Source of the DNA: Berberis thunbergii
Taxonomy: Eukaryota; Streptophyta; Magnoliopsida; Ranunculales; Berberidaceae
Direction of reading: 5' to 3'
DNA: 64,000 nucleotides
Assembly: GCA_003290165.1 (NCBI GenBank)
Contig: QNQO01005873.1
Span: 124,001 to 188,000, forward strand
How positions within the stretch are numbered: the stretch's first letter is position 1; every line of letters begins with the position of its first letter. The position numbers and the translations under genes were made by a program. Below, one piece after another: positions 10,722 to 23,074 of this stretch. A model generated the notes under the pieces. That model was not told the origin of the DNA. It saw nothing but the letters and a program-made list of their open reading frames with translations, and did not search any database.

Positions 10722-13498
10722 CACTACACCAAAAATACCCATCCGCAATGGTTTGGGACCATGTGGTAAGCTATTGCCACGGGTTAGAGGCCTGGCCATT
10801 TGAGGCGTCGCCAAATAACCTTTGACGACTATAAACCGTGGCAACACTTATTAGAAGCGATTTTATGTTCGAGGACACTTGATTATTTTTTGCATTTAGC
10901 CACGGTTGTAAGCCGTTGAAAGAATGAAGGCCACGGTTGTAAGCCGTTGCAAGAATGAACGACCACGATTTTAAGCCGTTGCAAGCATAAAGGGCCACGG
11001 TTGTAAGCCGTTGCAAGCATAAAGGGCCACGGTTGTAAGCCGTTGCCAGTCAAAACAAAATTCAAAAAAAAAAAAATCTGGTTTGTTGCAAAGGTTTGAA
11101 ACCGTTGCAAATTAATATAATCGAAAAAAATTATAATTTTTTGCTGCTGCAGCAAAATCATAGCCCCACACCTCCAAAATCAGTCCTTACTAAGATCGAC
11201 CAGACACTTGCCATGTGGCGTGTACACGTGCCTATGACACGGCTACCGTGTCATGCCTCTGGCACGAATAGGATTCCACAAACTATATGCTAGATAAATA
11301 AAAAATCAGCCGTAACATGAAACCTTGTCAAGTTTTGATGCCAAACAAAAACATGTAAACAAATAGCACTAATGTACAATTGTCTTCTAGCTCATGCAGC
11401 AACATTGGGGAATACCAAGACAAGAAGGGTTGTGCCTATGACAATAATTAGTTTTTAAATTGCATGAACAAAGAATCTAAGTTGTCGATAACACGCAATA
11501 AGTTGCATGTCTATGATATGAAGTTGGGAAGGCAAAGATTGACATGTTTAGGATGGTGTTCATTTTGTATACCAGGGCATAAATGTGAAGGTATGCTTTG
11601 ATAACGGTTTAAAAGTTCTAATTTAACATTTCTTTGATTTTTTTAGTATTGTTACAAGCGCATGAGAGTTTAGACGTGGTTATCATTCTTGCACTGATTC
11701 AATAAAGGTATAATTGTACCAGGACAAAAACTACAAACTACAATCTACAAACAGTTAAATAAAACACAATTTTCATTCTGTTGATTTTTGAACCTCTTGA
11801 CATAGGAAAATAACATTTACAAGATAAGAGCTTTATAAGTACTTGGGAAAAAATAAATTAAAATTGAGAAAGGCTCGTGACGGACCTGCTACCGGCCCTA
11901 CTATGTTTCTCTGCAAAACTGACGCCATGTGACTTGCAGTTTGTGAATTCATCTGGTGTTCTGTTTGGCCCCAATGTCATGTTTAAATGAACCTGGGATC
12001 CTACAAAGTCTCCTTGCTGGCATCCGATACTTGAGTCAAATCTTTCAAATTTTTCATATTGTATCATAGAAGGATAACATTACAGGCAAAAAGCAAAACT
12101 GAGAAAACCCAAAAGCAAAACCAATGGACAATCCGTGGAAGAAGCTCTTCTTGAATATCTTTATTAGCTGCCATCTATATAGCTCCATTACGTTGTTGCC
12201 AGCACAAAATGCCACAACCATATATATGTTTCTAACTGCATCCTCAAGAACCAAAGATGCCTTCTTGTGCATTTCTTGGATGCCTCTTGAAAACCCAGCA
12301 AGCCACAGTTTCTACAAAATGTATACTTACTGAAATTAATGATTGAGCAGTGGATATAATCAATAGATACAATTCACTGATTGTCAGTTAAAGTAGAATC
12401 ATATTTTGTATCACCAGGATTTCGACAATAAAAGAAAGAAGGAAGAGGGCATATTAAAGGGTTGTAGAAGCAAAAACAAATCATGTATGAGAAAAGTTAT
12501 GATTCACCATTGACTCTTATTGACTCGTTGCCATGTGACAGTAAATGAGATAATCCAAAATTTATTCACACTGGAATCATGAAATGCTTCTTCAAATACG
12601 TAAAAACGAAAATTTATAAAACCAGTAATGCTGGTGTTTAAACGATGAATCAAACATTTAATTGGTATGCGAGAGGACTGACGAGTAAATAGTAAAGAAC
12701 AACTGAATAAAAACATGCAAATAGTTGATTCTTCATAGACAAGCATAAAGGCATGAGGTGAAACTTGTGCTATAGCTGAAACAATAAGAATGGGCAGGGT
12801 TCCCAAAACCACAAGTGCTAGACATCATTCCAGTATAATCCCAATAAGCACGGCAACAACAACAGCAGCAGTGTCCTGAATAAATATTGAAAGCCACGAC
12901 AAACAATACGTGTTACAAATCTAAATAGAGTATTCAGAAAACTATGCAGCTCACTGCTCTAAACAGAAGAATAGGGATATAGTCTACAATGGCCACATCC
13001 AAAGAAACAACGTATGTCAAAAAGGCAAACTGTTTAAACAAGTTTACTTCTTAGAAAAAGTAAGGTATCATTTGCAACATCTGGTTAAGCGGTTTGTTTG
13101 ACCTAGAAGATTACATCAAAATATCTCTAAAGGTAATAGCGTGCAAGGCAAAATGTTTTACATTTACCTTAACATTCTACCTCCACCATGCACAACTACA
13201 AATAACCCTTCCTGAAAGGCATCTCTTAATTTTCCAAAATCCAAAATTTAAAACTACTCAACTCGAAAAAATTCCTATAAACACGATTATTTTTATCTAC
13301 TGGCTCGCTTTATTTCCAGCACAATAATAAATAAATGCAGCTTCTCTCCCAGAGATCCCAGGTCTCTATTCATTTGGTTTTCTTGGTATAAGGCACATAC
13401 GAGAAGGGAGTGTCATTTCTCATCTAAACAAAGACATCACCAACTTCTACTGACAACCAAATGGTTTCAGATGATGACAAACATCAAATACTGAACTT
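10722..13498. mobile_element. Truncated CACTA element (one terminus only)
   Basis: Begins CACTACACCAAAAATACCC, the same terminal family as element C (35495-45676). Subterminal repeats containing CACGGTTGTAAGCCGTTGC run through about 10740-11110. No matching opposite terminus was found before the copia sequence resumes near 14949, and the preceding 3 bp (GTT) have no partner, so one end is lost. The body contains a captured ABCB transporter fragment (12060-12880). From about 12900 to 13498 I recognise nothing. About 250 bp of copia protease sequence is missing at the same place, so insertion was accompanied or followed by a deletion. Confidence 0.75.
12060..12880 (-). pseudogene. ABCB transporter fragment (ABCB6/ABCB20-like)
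   Basis: Two minus-strand exonic pieces of a P-glycoprotein-type ABC transporter. The first (about 12880-12765) carries FIQDTAAVVVAVLIGIIL, an in-frame stop, then LGTLPILIVSAIAQ; the second (about 12315-12060) continues KLWLAGFSRGIQEMHKKASL, the VLEDAVRNIYMVVAFCAGN block and GLSIGFAFGFSQF. This is the second transmembrane domain of plant ABCB6/ABCB20-type proteins, with an intron kept between the pieces. Frameshifts follow FSQF, and the nucleotide-binding domains are absent. It lies within the truncated CACTA element, consistent with capture. Confidence 0.8.
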
Positions 13499-14948
13499 TT
13501 TTTTTTTTGGAAAGTGAGCGGGGGTTATTTAGGATCCCCAAACTTGAAAAAAGATAAGTTGAAGTTACATCCGTATATAAGCTTTTCCTGATTCATCTTC
13601 ATGTACAATATCTTTCAAATCTTGCGCAAACGAACTCGGTGTAACTTCCAAGTATTCCGAGCTTGTGTGTAGGCTAGCAAGTCTATCCGTGACTCTATTT
13701 GCTTCTCTGTACTCGTGTATTATAGTAAAATCTTCCAGTTCTATAAGCATTCTCTTGATCTTATTGATAACGTGTCTAAGGTTCCACGCAGTCTGCCTAG
13801 CATTGAGCCGATAATCACGCACTGTTGTAGAGTCAGTGCTAAGTACTAGTTTTCTAATACATCTTGAGCTGGCTAGTTGTAAACCCGCCCCAACTCCTTG
13901 TAGTTCATGCTTGAGAATTGTCTGGCCTGCAATCGAACCAGCACAAACAACTACAATGTCACCTTGATCATCCCTAATTATAGCGCCATAACCCCCTGTG
14001 AGGCCTCGTAGTGATCCATCAAAATTAAGTTTAAACCAACCAGTAAGAGGTTTCTTCCAAGAGCACACAATTGGAGACCAAGTCCTGAACTGTGGTTCAA
14101 GGTGCCATGTCCCGAAGAGCTGTCTGTTGGCGGCAGTGTCATCAATGAATAGCTCATCAGCTGAAAATTTGAGTCGTATGTCACTGTAAATGCGCTGGAC
14201 TAGATCATTACTTGAGCATTGCTGTTGTTGGTATAGTCTAATGTTTCTTTCGGTCCATATGTCGTAGATAGTGGCATTAAGTGCTACCTTTTTCAACTGT
14301 GCATTGCAACTGTTTTTTAAGGCACCATGAGGCAGATATCCTGTTGAGCTTTGCCCCATTGCTTGAGTTTGCTTAGTGTCTTTAAGGCACCATGACATAG
14401 GATCCAAGTTATGAAAGAATGTCTGGGAATACACCCTTTGAACCAGACTATGTGAGCCCATTCCACCTGTCTGTTATGCTTCCTGATTGCTTCATAGGTT
14501 GATTTCAGATGGAATTGACCATCACTGCTAGGGCTCCACAGCACCTCATCTTGTTTACTAGCATCGAGTTCAACACAGTCTAGGTGGGTAGTAATATCAC
14601 TGATGAGGTTGCTTACACTCTGAGGTATGCTCTAGTTGTTGTTGCGGATAATGGCCGCGACTTTAGCATCTTTGTGAAGTGTCGAGTCATACAATAACTC
14701 CTGTGGAAATCTATCCATTAGAATGCCCGTGGGGTGCCATGGATCCTTCCAAAATAATGTTCTCTCACCGTTGCCAATGGAGTATATAGCTATCTGGGCA
14801 GCCTTAGCCCTGCATTCCAGTATCTTGCGCCAGCACCAGGAAGCTTCTTTGGGAGTGTTCATTAACCAGAAGTCGCATTGCTTGATGAGATATTTCTGCA
14901 CCCATTTGACCCATACTGAATCCCTATGCGTGATTATACTCCATATAT
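13499..14948 (-). pseudogene. 5'-truncated LINE: zf-RVT and RNase H
   Basis: Minus-strand LINE insertion with a poly-A tail (a T run on the + strand at about 13499-13511). The zf-RVT region is partly readable (about 14948-14465, with KEASWCWRKILECRAKA and GERTLFWKDPW). It is followed by an open frame of 298 residues (14461-13565) with a plant LINE RNase H domain: D in WFKLNFDGSLRG, E in LKHELQGVGAGL, D in LVLSTDSTTV and D in EANRVTDRLASL. The reverse transcriptase proper is missing, a common result of incomplete reverse transcription. The 3' UTR parallels that of the LINE at 2180-4885. The 5' end joins copia sequence at about 14949; no target duplication was seen. Confidence 0.85.
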
Positions 14949-15800
14949 GCTTCGTGATCTTCGTTTGAACTTGATTTCTGAACTTGTTTTGGATAAACAA
15001 GGGTATATTAATTATTTTGGTAATGGTGCATGGAAGCTTACCAAAGATTAACTTGTTGTTGCAAAGGTTAAGGTGTGTTACACACTATACAAGACTCATG
15101 TGAAATTGTGTAAGACTGGTTTGAATGCAACTGAAGATGGTTCTTCTACAAACTTGTGGCATAGACGACTTGCACACATGGGTGAGAAAGGTATGCAACT
15201 CTTAGAAAAGAAGAAACTAATTCCGTCCTTGAAAGGTACTCCTCTTAACCCCTGTGATTATTGTTTATTTGGTAAATTAACATCATAGAGTTGCATTTCA
15301 TAGATCATCAAAAACGAAAATATGGCTTGTTAGATTTGGGTTAAACTGATGTTTGTGGTCCCATTGAAGTAGATTCTCTTGGTGGTAGTAGATATTTCTT
15401 GAAATTCATTGATGATGCATCAAGAAAGGTGTGGATATATTTTCTCAGATCTAAGGATCAGGTTTTTCAGCTATTCCAGCCGTTTCATGCCAAGGTTGAA
15501 AGAGAAACAGGAAGAGTTTTGAAGTGTCTCCGCAGTGATAATGGTGGTGAGTACACATCAAAAGAATTTACAACTTATTATAGTAAGCTTGGTATACGAC
15601 ATGAAAAGACAGTTCGTGGCAGTCCACAACATAATGGGGTAGCAGAGAGAATGAACCGGACTATTGTAGAAAAGGTGAGATGCATGTATTGCATGGCTAA
15701 ATTGCCAAAAGAGTTCTGGTCTGAAGCTTCTAGTACAACTTGTTATCTCATCAACATGTCTCCTTCATTTCCTTTAGATGGTGACATTCCATAAATAGTG
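14949..15800 (+). pseudogene. copia integrase, decayed
   Basis: Copia sequence resumes with LRLNLISELVLDKQGY. It then has the pre-integrase zinc motif (NLWHRRLAHMGEKGMQLLEK ... CDYCLFGK; H..H and C-x2-C), a frameshift near 15282, and the integrase catalytic core: D in TDVCGPIEVDSLGG, D in RSDNGGEYTSKEF, and E in NGVAERMNRTI. A stop at about 15793 separates it from the next segment. Integrase inserts the retrotransposon cDNA into host DNA in functional copies; frameshifts and stops make this one inactive. Confidence 0.9.
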
Positions 15801-17878
15801 TGGAGAGGGAAAAATAGCTCATACTCTCATCTGAAGGTATTTGACTGTAAAGCATTTGTTCATGTACCGAATGAGAAGAGATTAAAGCTCGATGAGAAGG
15901 CATCTCCATATATTTTCAATGTTATGATGATGAGAAGTTTGGCAACAGATTATGGGATCCTGAGAATAAAAAAATTATTAGAAGCAGAGATGTGGTATTT
16001 TATGAAGATCATACCATTACAAATTTTGAGAAAATTGAAAATCCCAAGCAGATAAATAATGAGGTAGCAGATCTTACACCACTTCCTCCTCCTTTGTCGC
16101 CTGTTGAAAATGGGGGAGAGATGCCACATGATATAGTTGGTGACCATATGCCAGAAAATGAAGTTGTTAATGATGATCATTTAGAAACAAATGAGACTGC
16201 ACATGAAGAGCAACCCCTTCATCAAGAAATAGTAGAGCCTCAATTAAGAAGGTCTACCAGAGAGCGCCAAACTTCAAAAAGGTATCCCAATGATGAGTAT
16301 GTTTTCCTTATAGAAGAAGGTGAACCAGAAAATTTTCAAGAAGTTCTAGATCATAAAGATAAAGATAGCTGGATGAAAGCTATGCAAGAAGATATGAGTT
16401 CCTTGCATAAGAATGGTACTTATGATTTAGTTGAGATTCCAAACGGTAGAAAACCTTTGAAGAACAAATGGGTGTACAAATTGAAAAAGGATGGTGATGG
16501 AAAGAATGTGAAGCACAAAGCTCGATTAGTAGTAAAAGGCTTTGCGCAAAAGAAGGGGATAGATTTTGATGAGATATTCTCACCCGTGGTGAAGATGACA
16601 TCCATTGGAGTGGCATTAAGTCTTACAGCTAGCCTGGATCATGAGATTGAGCAGTTAGATGTTAAAACTGCATTTCTTCATGGGGATTCACATGAAGAAA
16701 TTTACATGGCACAACCAGAAGGTTTTGAAGTGAAAGGGAAAGAACATATGGTTTGCAGATTGGATAAAAGCCTTTATGGATTGAAACAGTCTCTGAGACA
16801 GTGGTATAAGAAGTTTGACTTCTTTATGGTAGGACATGGCTACAAGAGAACACTTCTAGACCATTGTGCTTATGTCAGATATTTTTCGCCCGATAGCTTC
16901 ATTATTCTCTTGATTTATGTTGATGATATTCTAATTGTTGGAAAAGATGTTGATATGATTGTCAGGTTGAAAAAAGATTTGTTGAGCTCTTTTGATATGA
17001 AAAACTTGGGGCCAGCTCAACACATCATAGGGATGAAGATTACACGTGATAGAAAAATTAAGAAGTTGTGGTTGTCACAAGAAAAGTATGTTGAAAAAGT
17101 ATTTGAAAGGTTCAACATGAATGATGCTAAGACCGTGAGTACTCAACTTGCTAATCACTTCAAGTTAAGTGCCAAGTTATCTCCTTGTACTGATGAAGAA
17201 AATAAGCATATGTCAGGGATTCCATACTCCTCTGCTTTAGGGTGTTTGACGTATGCTATGGTTTGTACAATACCAAGTATTGCTCAAGCAGTCGGTGTTG
17301 TGAGTAGGTATTCAGAAAATCCAGGATATAAACATTGGGTTACAGTTAAATGGATTATGAGATATTTGAAAGGTACTTTAAACCTTTGTTTAAGCTTTGG
17401 TAATTCAGGAGCTGTGTTAGAAGGGTACACAGATGCAGATTTTGCAGGTGATTTAGACAAGAATAGGTCGACTTCAGGTTATGTTTTCACTTTTGCAGGG
17501 GGAGCTATAGCTTGACAGTCTAGATTGCAAAAGTGTGTTGCTTTGTCAACTACCGAAACCGAGTTTATTGCCACTAATGAAGTAAGGAAAGAAATGTTAT
17601 GGTTGAAAAGATTGCTCAAGGAACTGCGTGCGAATTAGAATAAGTATGTGGTGCATTGTGATAGTCAGAGTGCTATTGAGTTGAGTAAGAATGCAACATA
17701 CCATGGACTTACCAAGCATATTGATACACATTACCACTGGATACGTGATGTGCTTGAGAAAAATTGTTTCCAGGCTGCAAAGAATCATATACTAGGAAAA
17801 TCCTTCCGACATGATGACAAAAGTAGTTCCAAAAAAAAAAAACATGCGTTCTGTAGAGAACTCATTGGAATGACCTAA
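15800..17878 (+). pseudogene. copia reverse transcriptase and RNase H, decayed
   Basis: The longest open frame (15992-17515, 507 codons) holds the integrase C-terminal linker (QLRRSTRERQTSKRYPNDEY) and the copia reverse transcriptase: WMKAMQEDMSSL, NKWVYKLKKDGDG, the QLDVKTAFLHGDSHEEIYM block, YGLKQSLRQWYKKFD and the catalytic YVDDILIVG at about 16916-16942. The RNase H part begins YTDADFAGDLDKNRSTSGY. A TGA at 17513-17515 replaces the tryptophan expected after GGAIA, and another stop follows near 17636, before VVHCDSQSAIELSKN. The RT itself looks little damaged, but the protein as a whole is broken. Confidence 0.92.
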
Positions 17879-17910
17879 TATGATTAGGTGGTGATTCTTC
17901 CCTAATGGTC

Positions 17911-17924
17911 CGGAGGGGGAGATT
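17911..17924 (+). other. Polypurine tract of the copia element
   Basis: CGGAGGGGGAGATT lies directly before the 3' LTR start. In retrotransposition this purine run primes plus-strand DNA synthesis. Confidence 0.8.
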
Positions 17925-18419
17925 TGTTGAGGTCCAGCCCATTAGGGTGGATCTAACTTTGGTAATTAATCAAACATAATTTCAAGTTTGGTTGAATAAG
18001 AAAAAAATGTTTTCAATAAGAAAGAAAAATAGAGTTTTTGTTTTGAATAAGGAATGAGTTGGGCACGGTGACTTTGTGTCTGATTCTTTGGGCATGATTT
18101 TGTGCGACAAAGTGTGACGCGTGGCTGCGATATTGACTTAGTTTTGTCGATTGATTTGGTATAAGAAGTTGAAGGAGTTTTTGGGTTAATTTGGTGTGAG
18201 GTAACCTGTGTTATTTACTCCTTGTATTACTCAAGCTTTGGGCAAAACAAAGCTTGAGAAGTTATTGTACTTCTTCTTATTTTATTAGTGGATTCTCTCG
18301 GACTTTCCCTGTGATTTTTCCCTTCACATTGAAGGGTTTTCCACGTAAATCTTGGTGTCTCGTTTATTATTGCTTTAGATTATTTCCTTGGTATTGTTTT
18401 ATTGGTATTTGTCCCAACA
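17925..18419 (+). repeat. 3' LTR of the copia element
   Basis: 495 bp, TGTTGAGG...CCCAACA. It lacks the TATA-bearing block of the 5' LTR and has its own block of about 150 bp (about 18080-18250). The shared first ~150 bp and last ~170 bp are closely similar between the two LTRs. Confidence 0.9.
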
Positions 18420-18452
18420 TATATACAATTGTGGCTCAATTTCCAAAAAAAA
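18420..18452 (+). mobile_element. LINE 3' UTR remnant and poly-A, beyond the copia insertion
   Basis: The sequence after the copia 3' LTR (ending ATTTCC then eight A's) lines up with the 3' end of the minus-strand LINE at 13499-13560 (ACTTTCC then poly-A). It is therefore the displaced end of the LINE at 2180-4885. Confidence 0.65.
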
Positions 18453-18769
18453 TTCCTTTGCGTAAATGGGGGTTTGGACTTACTTCAACCTTTATTGTTT
18501 ATTTTTGCAATGAGAAAGCAAGCATTGGTGCACGCTGTGTACTTCAACACTAGTTGTGTTCACTACTACATTTGCAACGTACGCAGTCAATTAAAGCTAC
18601 AAAAATGTCCTTCTAAATTTTCTTTTATTAATTGTCTTGCCTATATGGTGATTTAGAAAGCTTTCTAAATTTTGGTACCCAAAGTAAAAATATTTTGAAA
18701 ATTTAGAAAACGAGAATTGGACCCGCCACCAATTGTATTGCTTTTTTAGACCTTTTGGCAAAAAGTGCT

Positions 18770-18793
18770 CCTTCAAGGGTCATGCCCACTTAA

Positions 18794-18836
<43 letters not shown>

Positions 18837-18956
18837 CATGTAACCCTTGAAGGGTCAGGTGCAATTGATGAGATCATACAGACATCCCTTCAACACAACA
18901 TAAGTCATCGAAAGGATCGCGAACGACCCACCAAAGCACGAAAGCTATGATATTTC

Positions 18957-18991
<35 letters not shown>

Positions 18992-19140
18992 GCATGTGTG
19001 ACCCTTGAAGGGTCAGGGGCAATTGATGAAATCATACAGATATCCCTTCAACACAACATAAGTCATCGAAAGGATCGCGAACAACCCACCAAAGCACGAA
19101 AGCTATGATCTTTCATAAAATGGGTCCATATTCGAAGAGT
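18770..19140. repeat. Tandem duplication with (AAT)n tracts
   Basis: Two copies of a unit of about 158 bp start at about 18843 and 19001 (ACCCTTGAAGGGTCAGG...). Each is preceded by an (AAT)n tract (about 18793-18833 and 18957-18991). The unit contains GAAAGGATCGCGAACRACCCACCAAAGC; the downstream piece to about 19195 reads like land-plant plastid inverted-repeat sequence from memory, so a nuclear plastid insertion is possible. No ORF of interest. Confidence 0.6.
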
Positions 19141-19201
19141 GCATAGCCGCATGGATAAGCTCACGCTAATCCGTCAATTTGGGACCCAATTGGGGATTTT
19201 C

Positions 19202-20160
19202 CACTACAACAATTAAGGCATTTTTCAAGAAAAAATGTCATTGACAAAACTCAAAATTTTGTTGAAAACTACTTTTAACAAGGAAAAAATTCGTTAGTGA
19301 GTTCCTGGAGGCATCCCCGTAGCTAAAGGTATTTGCCAAGGAATTACAAATTTTGTTGGTAAAAGGGATGCTAAGTCAAAAAATATTTTGGTAGTAATAC
19401 TTACAACTACCAAGGAAGTTCGTTGGTAAAAATCAAATATCTTTACCAACAAATTATTTGTTGCAAGAACTATTTTATTTACCTATGAATTTTTCTTGAA
19501 AAATCTTGAAATCATCAAGGAAAATTGTTGTGGCAACGGTAACAACCTTTATCATAGAACATTTTCGTTGGTAAAATGCATGTATATCAATGAAAGTTGT
19601 CATCGGTATCATTACCAATTACCAAGGAAATTCGTTGGTAATAATCAAGCATTTTTACCAACGATTTATTTTGTTGCAGAAAAGGGTTCATAAATCCAAG
19701 GGTAATTTTTTTGGGAAGAGGTATTTACCTATGCCAAAAAATTGTTGATAAACACATAAACATATATGCCAAGGAAACACAATTTTGTAGCAAAACAATA
19801 TACTTTCAACAAGAAAAAATTATTCCTTGATAAATGCATAATATATTTAACCATGAAGTGTTCCTTGAAAAAGGCTTAGGATATACAACAAATAATTGAA
19901 CATTTTCCACGAAAGTTTTGTAAGAAAATTTAATGAATACCAACATAATTTTTATCAGAAATAGTTTAATACCACGACAAATTGTTGGTTTTTTACTCAG
20001 AAAATTTGTCTTTAAAAAACATGTAAAAATACTTTAATCAAGGAATGATTTGGTTATAAAATTTCCTTCAATTTTTTGTCGCCAAATTGTTCGACTACTC
20101 TTCAACCAACATTGGATATTTTATCAACAATCTTATGCAAAAATTAACCGAATCTGTCAT
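19202..20160. repeat. Terminus and subterminal repeats of CACTA element A
   Basis: The terminal CACTACAACAATTAAGGCA is followed by degenerate direct and inverted copies of CCAAGGAAATTCGTTGGTAA. Arrays of this kind bind the TNPA-type protein in En/Spm elements; that role here is inferred from family knowledge. Confidence 0.75.
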
Positions 20161-21858
20161 AGAATAAAACTTAAAAAGTAAGTCTAACAATATAATCATC
20201 AAAATAATCTTTAAGCTCCACTAACAATCCTACAAACTTCGTATCAATTAAAATTCAATAAATAATTTCTAAAAATCAAGTAAATATTAATTCCATCATA
20301 GTGGAATTCAAAATGTCTTCGGCATATGCATGCTAAACAACTTCCACATGAGTAGCCAGGAGACTTGGAAGTGTACCTTCTTCAAACAATAATATATTTT
20401 TTTAGCGGTTCTCATCGTTGTCGCTCTCCTCGACTCCATTAATATTGCTCCCATCTCTGAAAATAAAACAATCTTTCAATCAGCCAAAAGACTTTAACAT
20501 TAAAATCTACAAAGAGTCAATAGCTTATTAAACAAATAATGAACTGGTAATCATATGGTAATCATGTTGGACAAATAATAAACAAAATAGTACACCATTA
20601 GAAGCATGTTGGATTCTAACAGACTTGGGGTAACTCATCAAAATTGAGATTCAAGGTAATTTCATATGGTAAGCATGTTGAATTCTAACAGACTCAAGGT
20701 AATCATCAAAATTGAGTGTGTGGACTGTGAAACTTCTGCAATGCAATGTACTGTTGGTGGTGGTGTTGCATCAATATATGGACGGGCTTGGCTATTGGGT
20801 TCTAGCTATGCTCTGCTCTGCCTTTCTTTTTGTTGACTAGTCAAAAGAAAGAGTAACAGTAGAGTGACCAATCAGTGAGTTTGTTCACAAATTGCATGAA
20901 TTGCATCAACCTAGCATTGGGTATTCTTTGTCTTCCCTATGCTCATGTGATCTGTGTCAATGTAAGTAGCAGCACTACTTCAATCAATTCATGGACCTAC
21001 CCACCCGCCCAATAAAAACAAAAAAAAATCAACAAAATTGAGACTCAGGGTAATTTCATGGTAATCAGATGGTAAGCATGTTGGATTCTAATAAACTCTG
21101 GGTAATCATATGGTAAGCATGTTGGATTCTAACAGACTCAGGGTAATTTCATTGAAAAAAAATGAACTCGTATTCCGATTAGTATTCATCAAGGATAATT
21201 TCTGACAGTGTGGGGCGCATTCGCAGGTAGTGGCTACGAGTGTAATAAGGATCAGAGATGCTTACACATTACATCCATGAATAATTGATCCATAGAAGCA
21301 ACATTAGACTCAAACACCTTTGTATTCATTTCTTGCCACATAACTCACATGACTACATAATGAATGAGAGACCAAACTGATCAAACCACCTTGCTTGTAC
21401 CCTTACAATAAGCTTTGCCCTTCCACTCGTCAAACACATCCAAAATGGACTGCCATGTCATCCGATAAATCTCACTCAAAATATTACCACACAGGAGAGC
21501 AAACGTGGCTTCACAGTTAAACTACTCAGGTACTCATAGATACTACTAACAGATACCTACCGAAAATGCTTCACAATTGAACTATTCAAATGCTTCACAA
21601 TTAAACTACTCAAATGCTTTTTTTCTTAGAGTACAGGAAAATCAACTTCAAACATAAAAGCCAAGCCAAACATTAATCAAAGTATTAATTGGAAAACGAG
21701 TTACATGAAAAAAATGAAGAACGCCTATTTTAGTAGTTCCTTGTTTTTCTGTTTTAATATTTTTGCTTTCCCCCGTCTTCAAAATGGTTCCACAAAGCCT
21801 TACAATCCCTTTTTGATGGAAGAGTACAATGTTTTACATTCTTTTGACGTGAAGCAAC
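20160..21858. other. Non-coding interior of element A with short repeats
   Basis: No gene was recognised. Local repeats of GGTAAGCATGTTGGATTCTAAC occur about 20565-21145. A minus-strand stretch near 21360-21520 has a short open frame (TWQSILDVFDEWKGKAYCKG) that I do not recognise. Confidence 0.4.
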
Positions 21859-22312
<454 letters not shown>

Positions 22313-22569
22313 TCACACAAGGTCATAAATTTCACGTTGCAAGAAATCAGGTTTTCGAACACAAGGGTTGAATGAAATTGGTTTCAAAATGGAAATGGAA
22401 ATTAGGAACGAAAGAAAGACGAGAGATTCAGATCTAAAGGATCAGACGGTGGTTGTGGCGACAAAAAGGACGAACGTCTTCGTCGATTAGCCAATCCAAC
22501 CCCACTTGAATCCAATCCACCAAATTGATCGATCTCTTTTTTTTTTCTTTCTTTCTTCTAAATTTCCAA

Positions 22570-22985
22570 ACCTCAAATGTTTCACAATACTACTCAGATA
22601 CTACTAACAGATACTACTACTAACACTAACAGATACTACTCAGATACTACTAACAGATACTACTCAAATGCTTCACAATTAACAGATACTACTCAGATAC
22701 TACTACTAACAAGTACTACTCAAATGATTCACAATTAACAGATACTACTAACAGATACTAACAAATGTTTCACAGATACTACTAACAGATGCTTCAGAAT
22801 TAATAGATACTAACATATACTACTACTCAAATGTTTCACAATTAACAAATACTACTCAGATACTACTACTAACAGATACTACTCAAATGCTTCGCAATTA
22901 AATGACTAACAGATACTACTCAGATGCTTCACAATTAAACTACTCAAATGCTTCGCAGTAAACTACTCAGATACTATTTGTTTGC
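22570..22985. repeat. Degenerate minisatellite (ACAGATACTACTCAGATACTACTA units)
   Basis: Irregular short-period direct repeats built from CAGATACTACTAACAGATAC and ACTCAAATGCTTCACAATTA. Isolated related units also occur at 21530-21620, so the array probably expanded from sequence already present there. Confidence 0.75.
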
Positions 22986-23074
22986 CATGTTCTTGACAAA
23001 CAAATAGTAAGAAGCAAAACATAATGAAAAAAAGTACTGGACTTGGAAAAAATAAACGTTACCGTGAATGACAC

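Larger units (their letters stand above)
4886..18419 (+). mobile_element. Ty1/copia LTR retrotransposon, interrupted and defective
   Basis: Bounded by LTRs at 4886-5391 and 17925-18419 (both start TGTTGAGGTCCAGCCC and end TTTGTCCCAACA), with a primer site after the 5' LTR and a purine tract before the 3' LTR. The flanks are TATAC on the left and TATAT on the right, a 4-of-5 match for a target duplication. Gene order gag, integrase, reverse transcriptase, RNase H is that of copia elements; similarity is to the Tnt1/Tork type. The body is swollen by a Mutator-like element (5950-10390), a truncated CACTA end (from 10722) and a LINE (13499 to about 14948). The protease region is missing. It is inserted in a LINE 3' UTR. 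Confidence 0.92.

Noticed and set aside
15992..17515. An endogenous pararetrovirus in place of a retrotransposon
   Set aside because: Integrase precedes reverse transcriptase, and LTRs, primer site and purine tract are present, as in copia elements; no movement or coat protein was seen.
22570..22985. CRISPR-like regular repeats
   Set aside because: Units are irregular, with no constant spacers, in a plant transposon; a degenerate minisatellite explains it.
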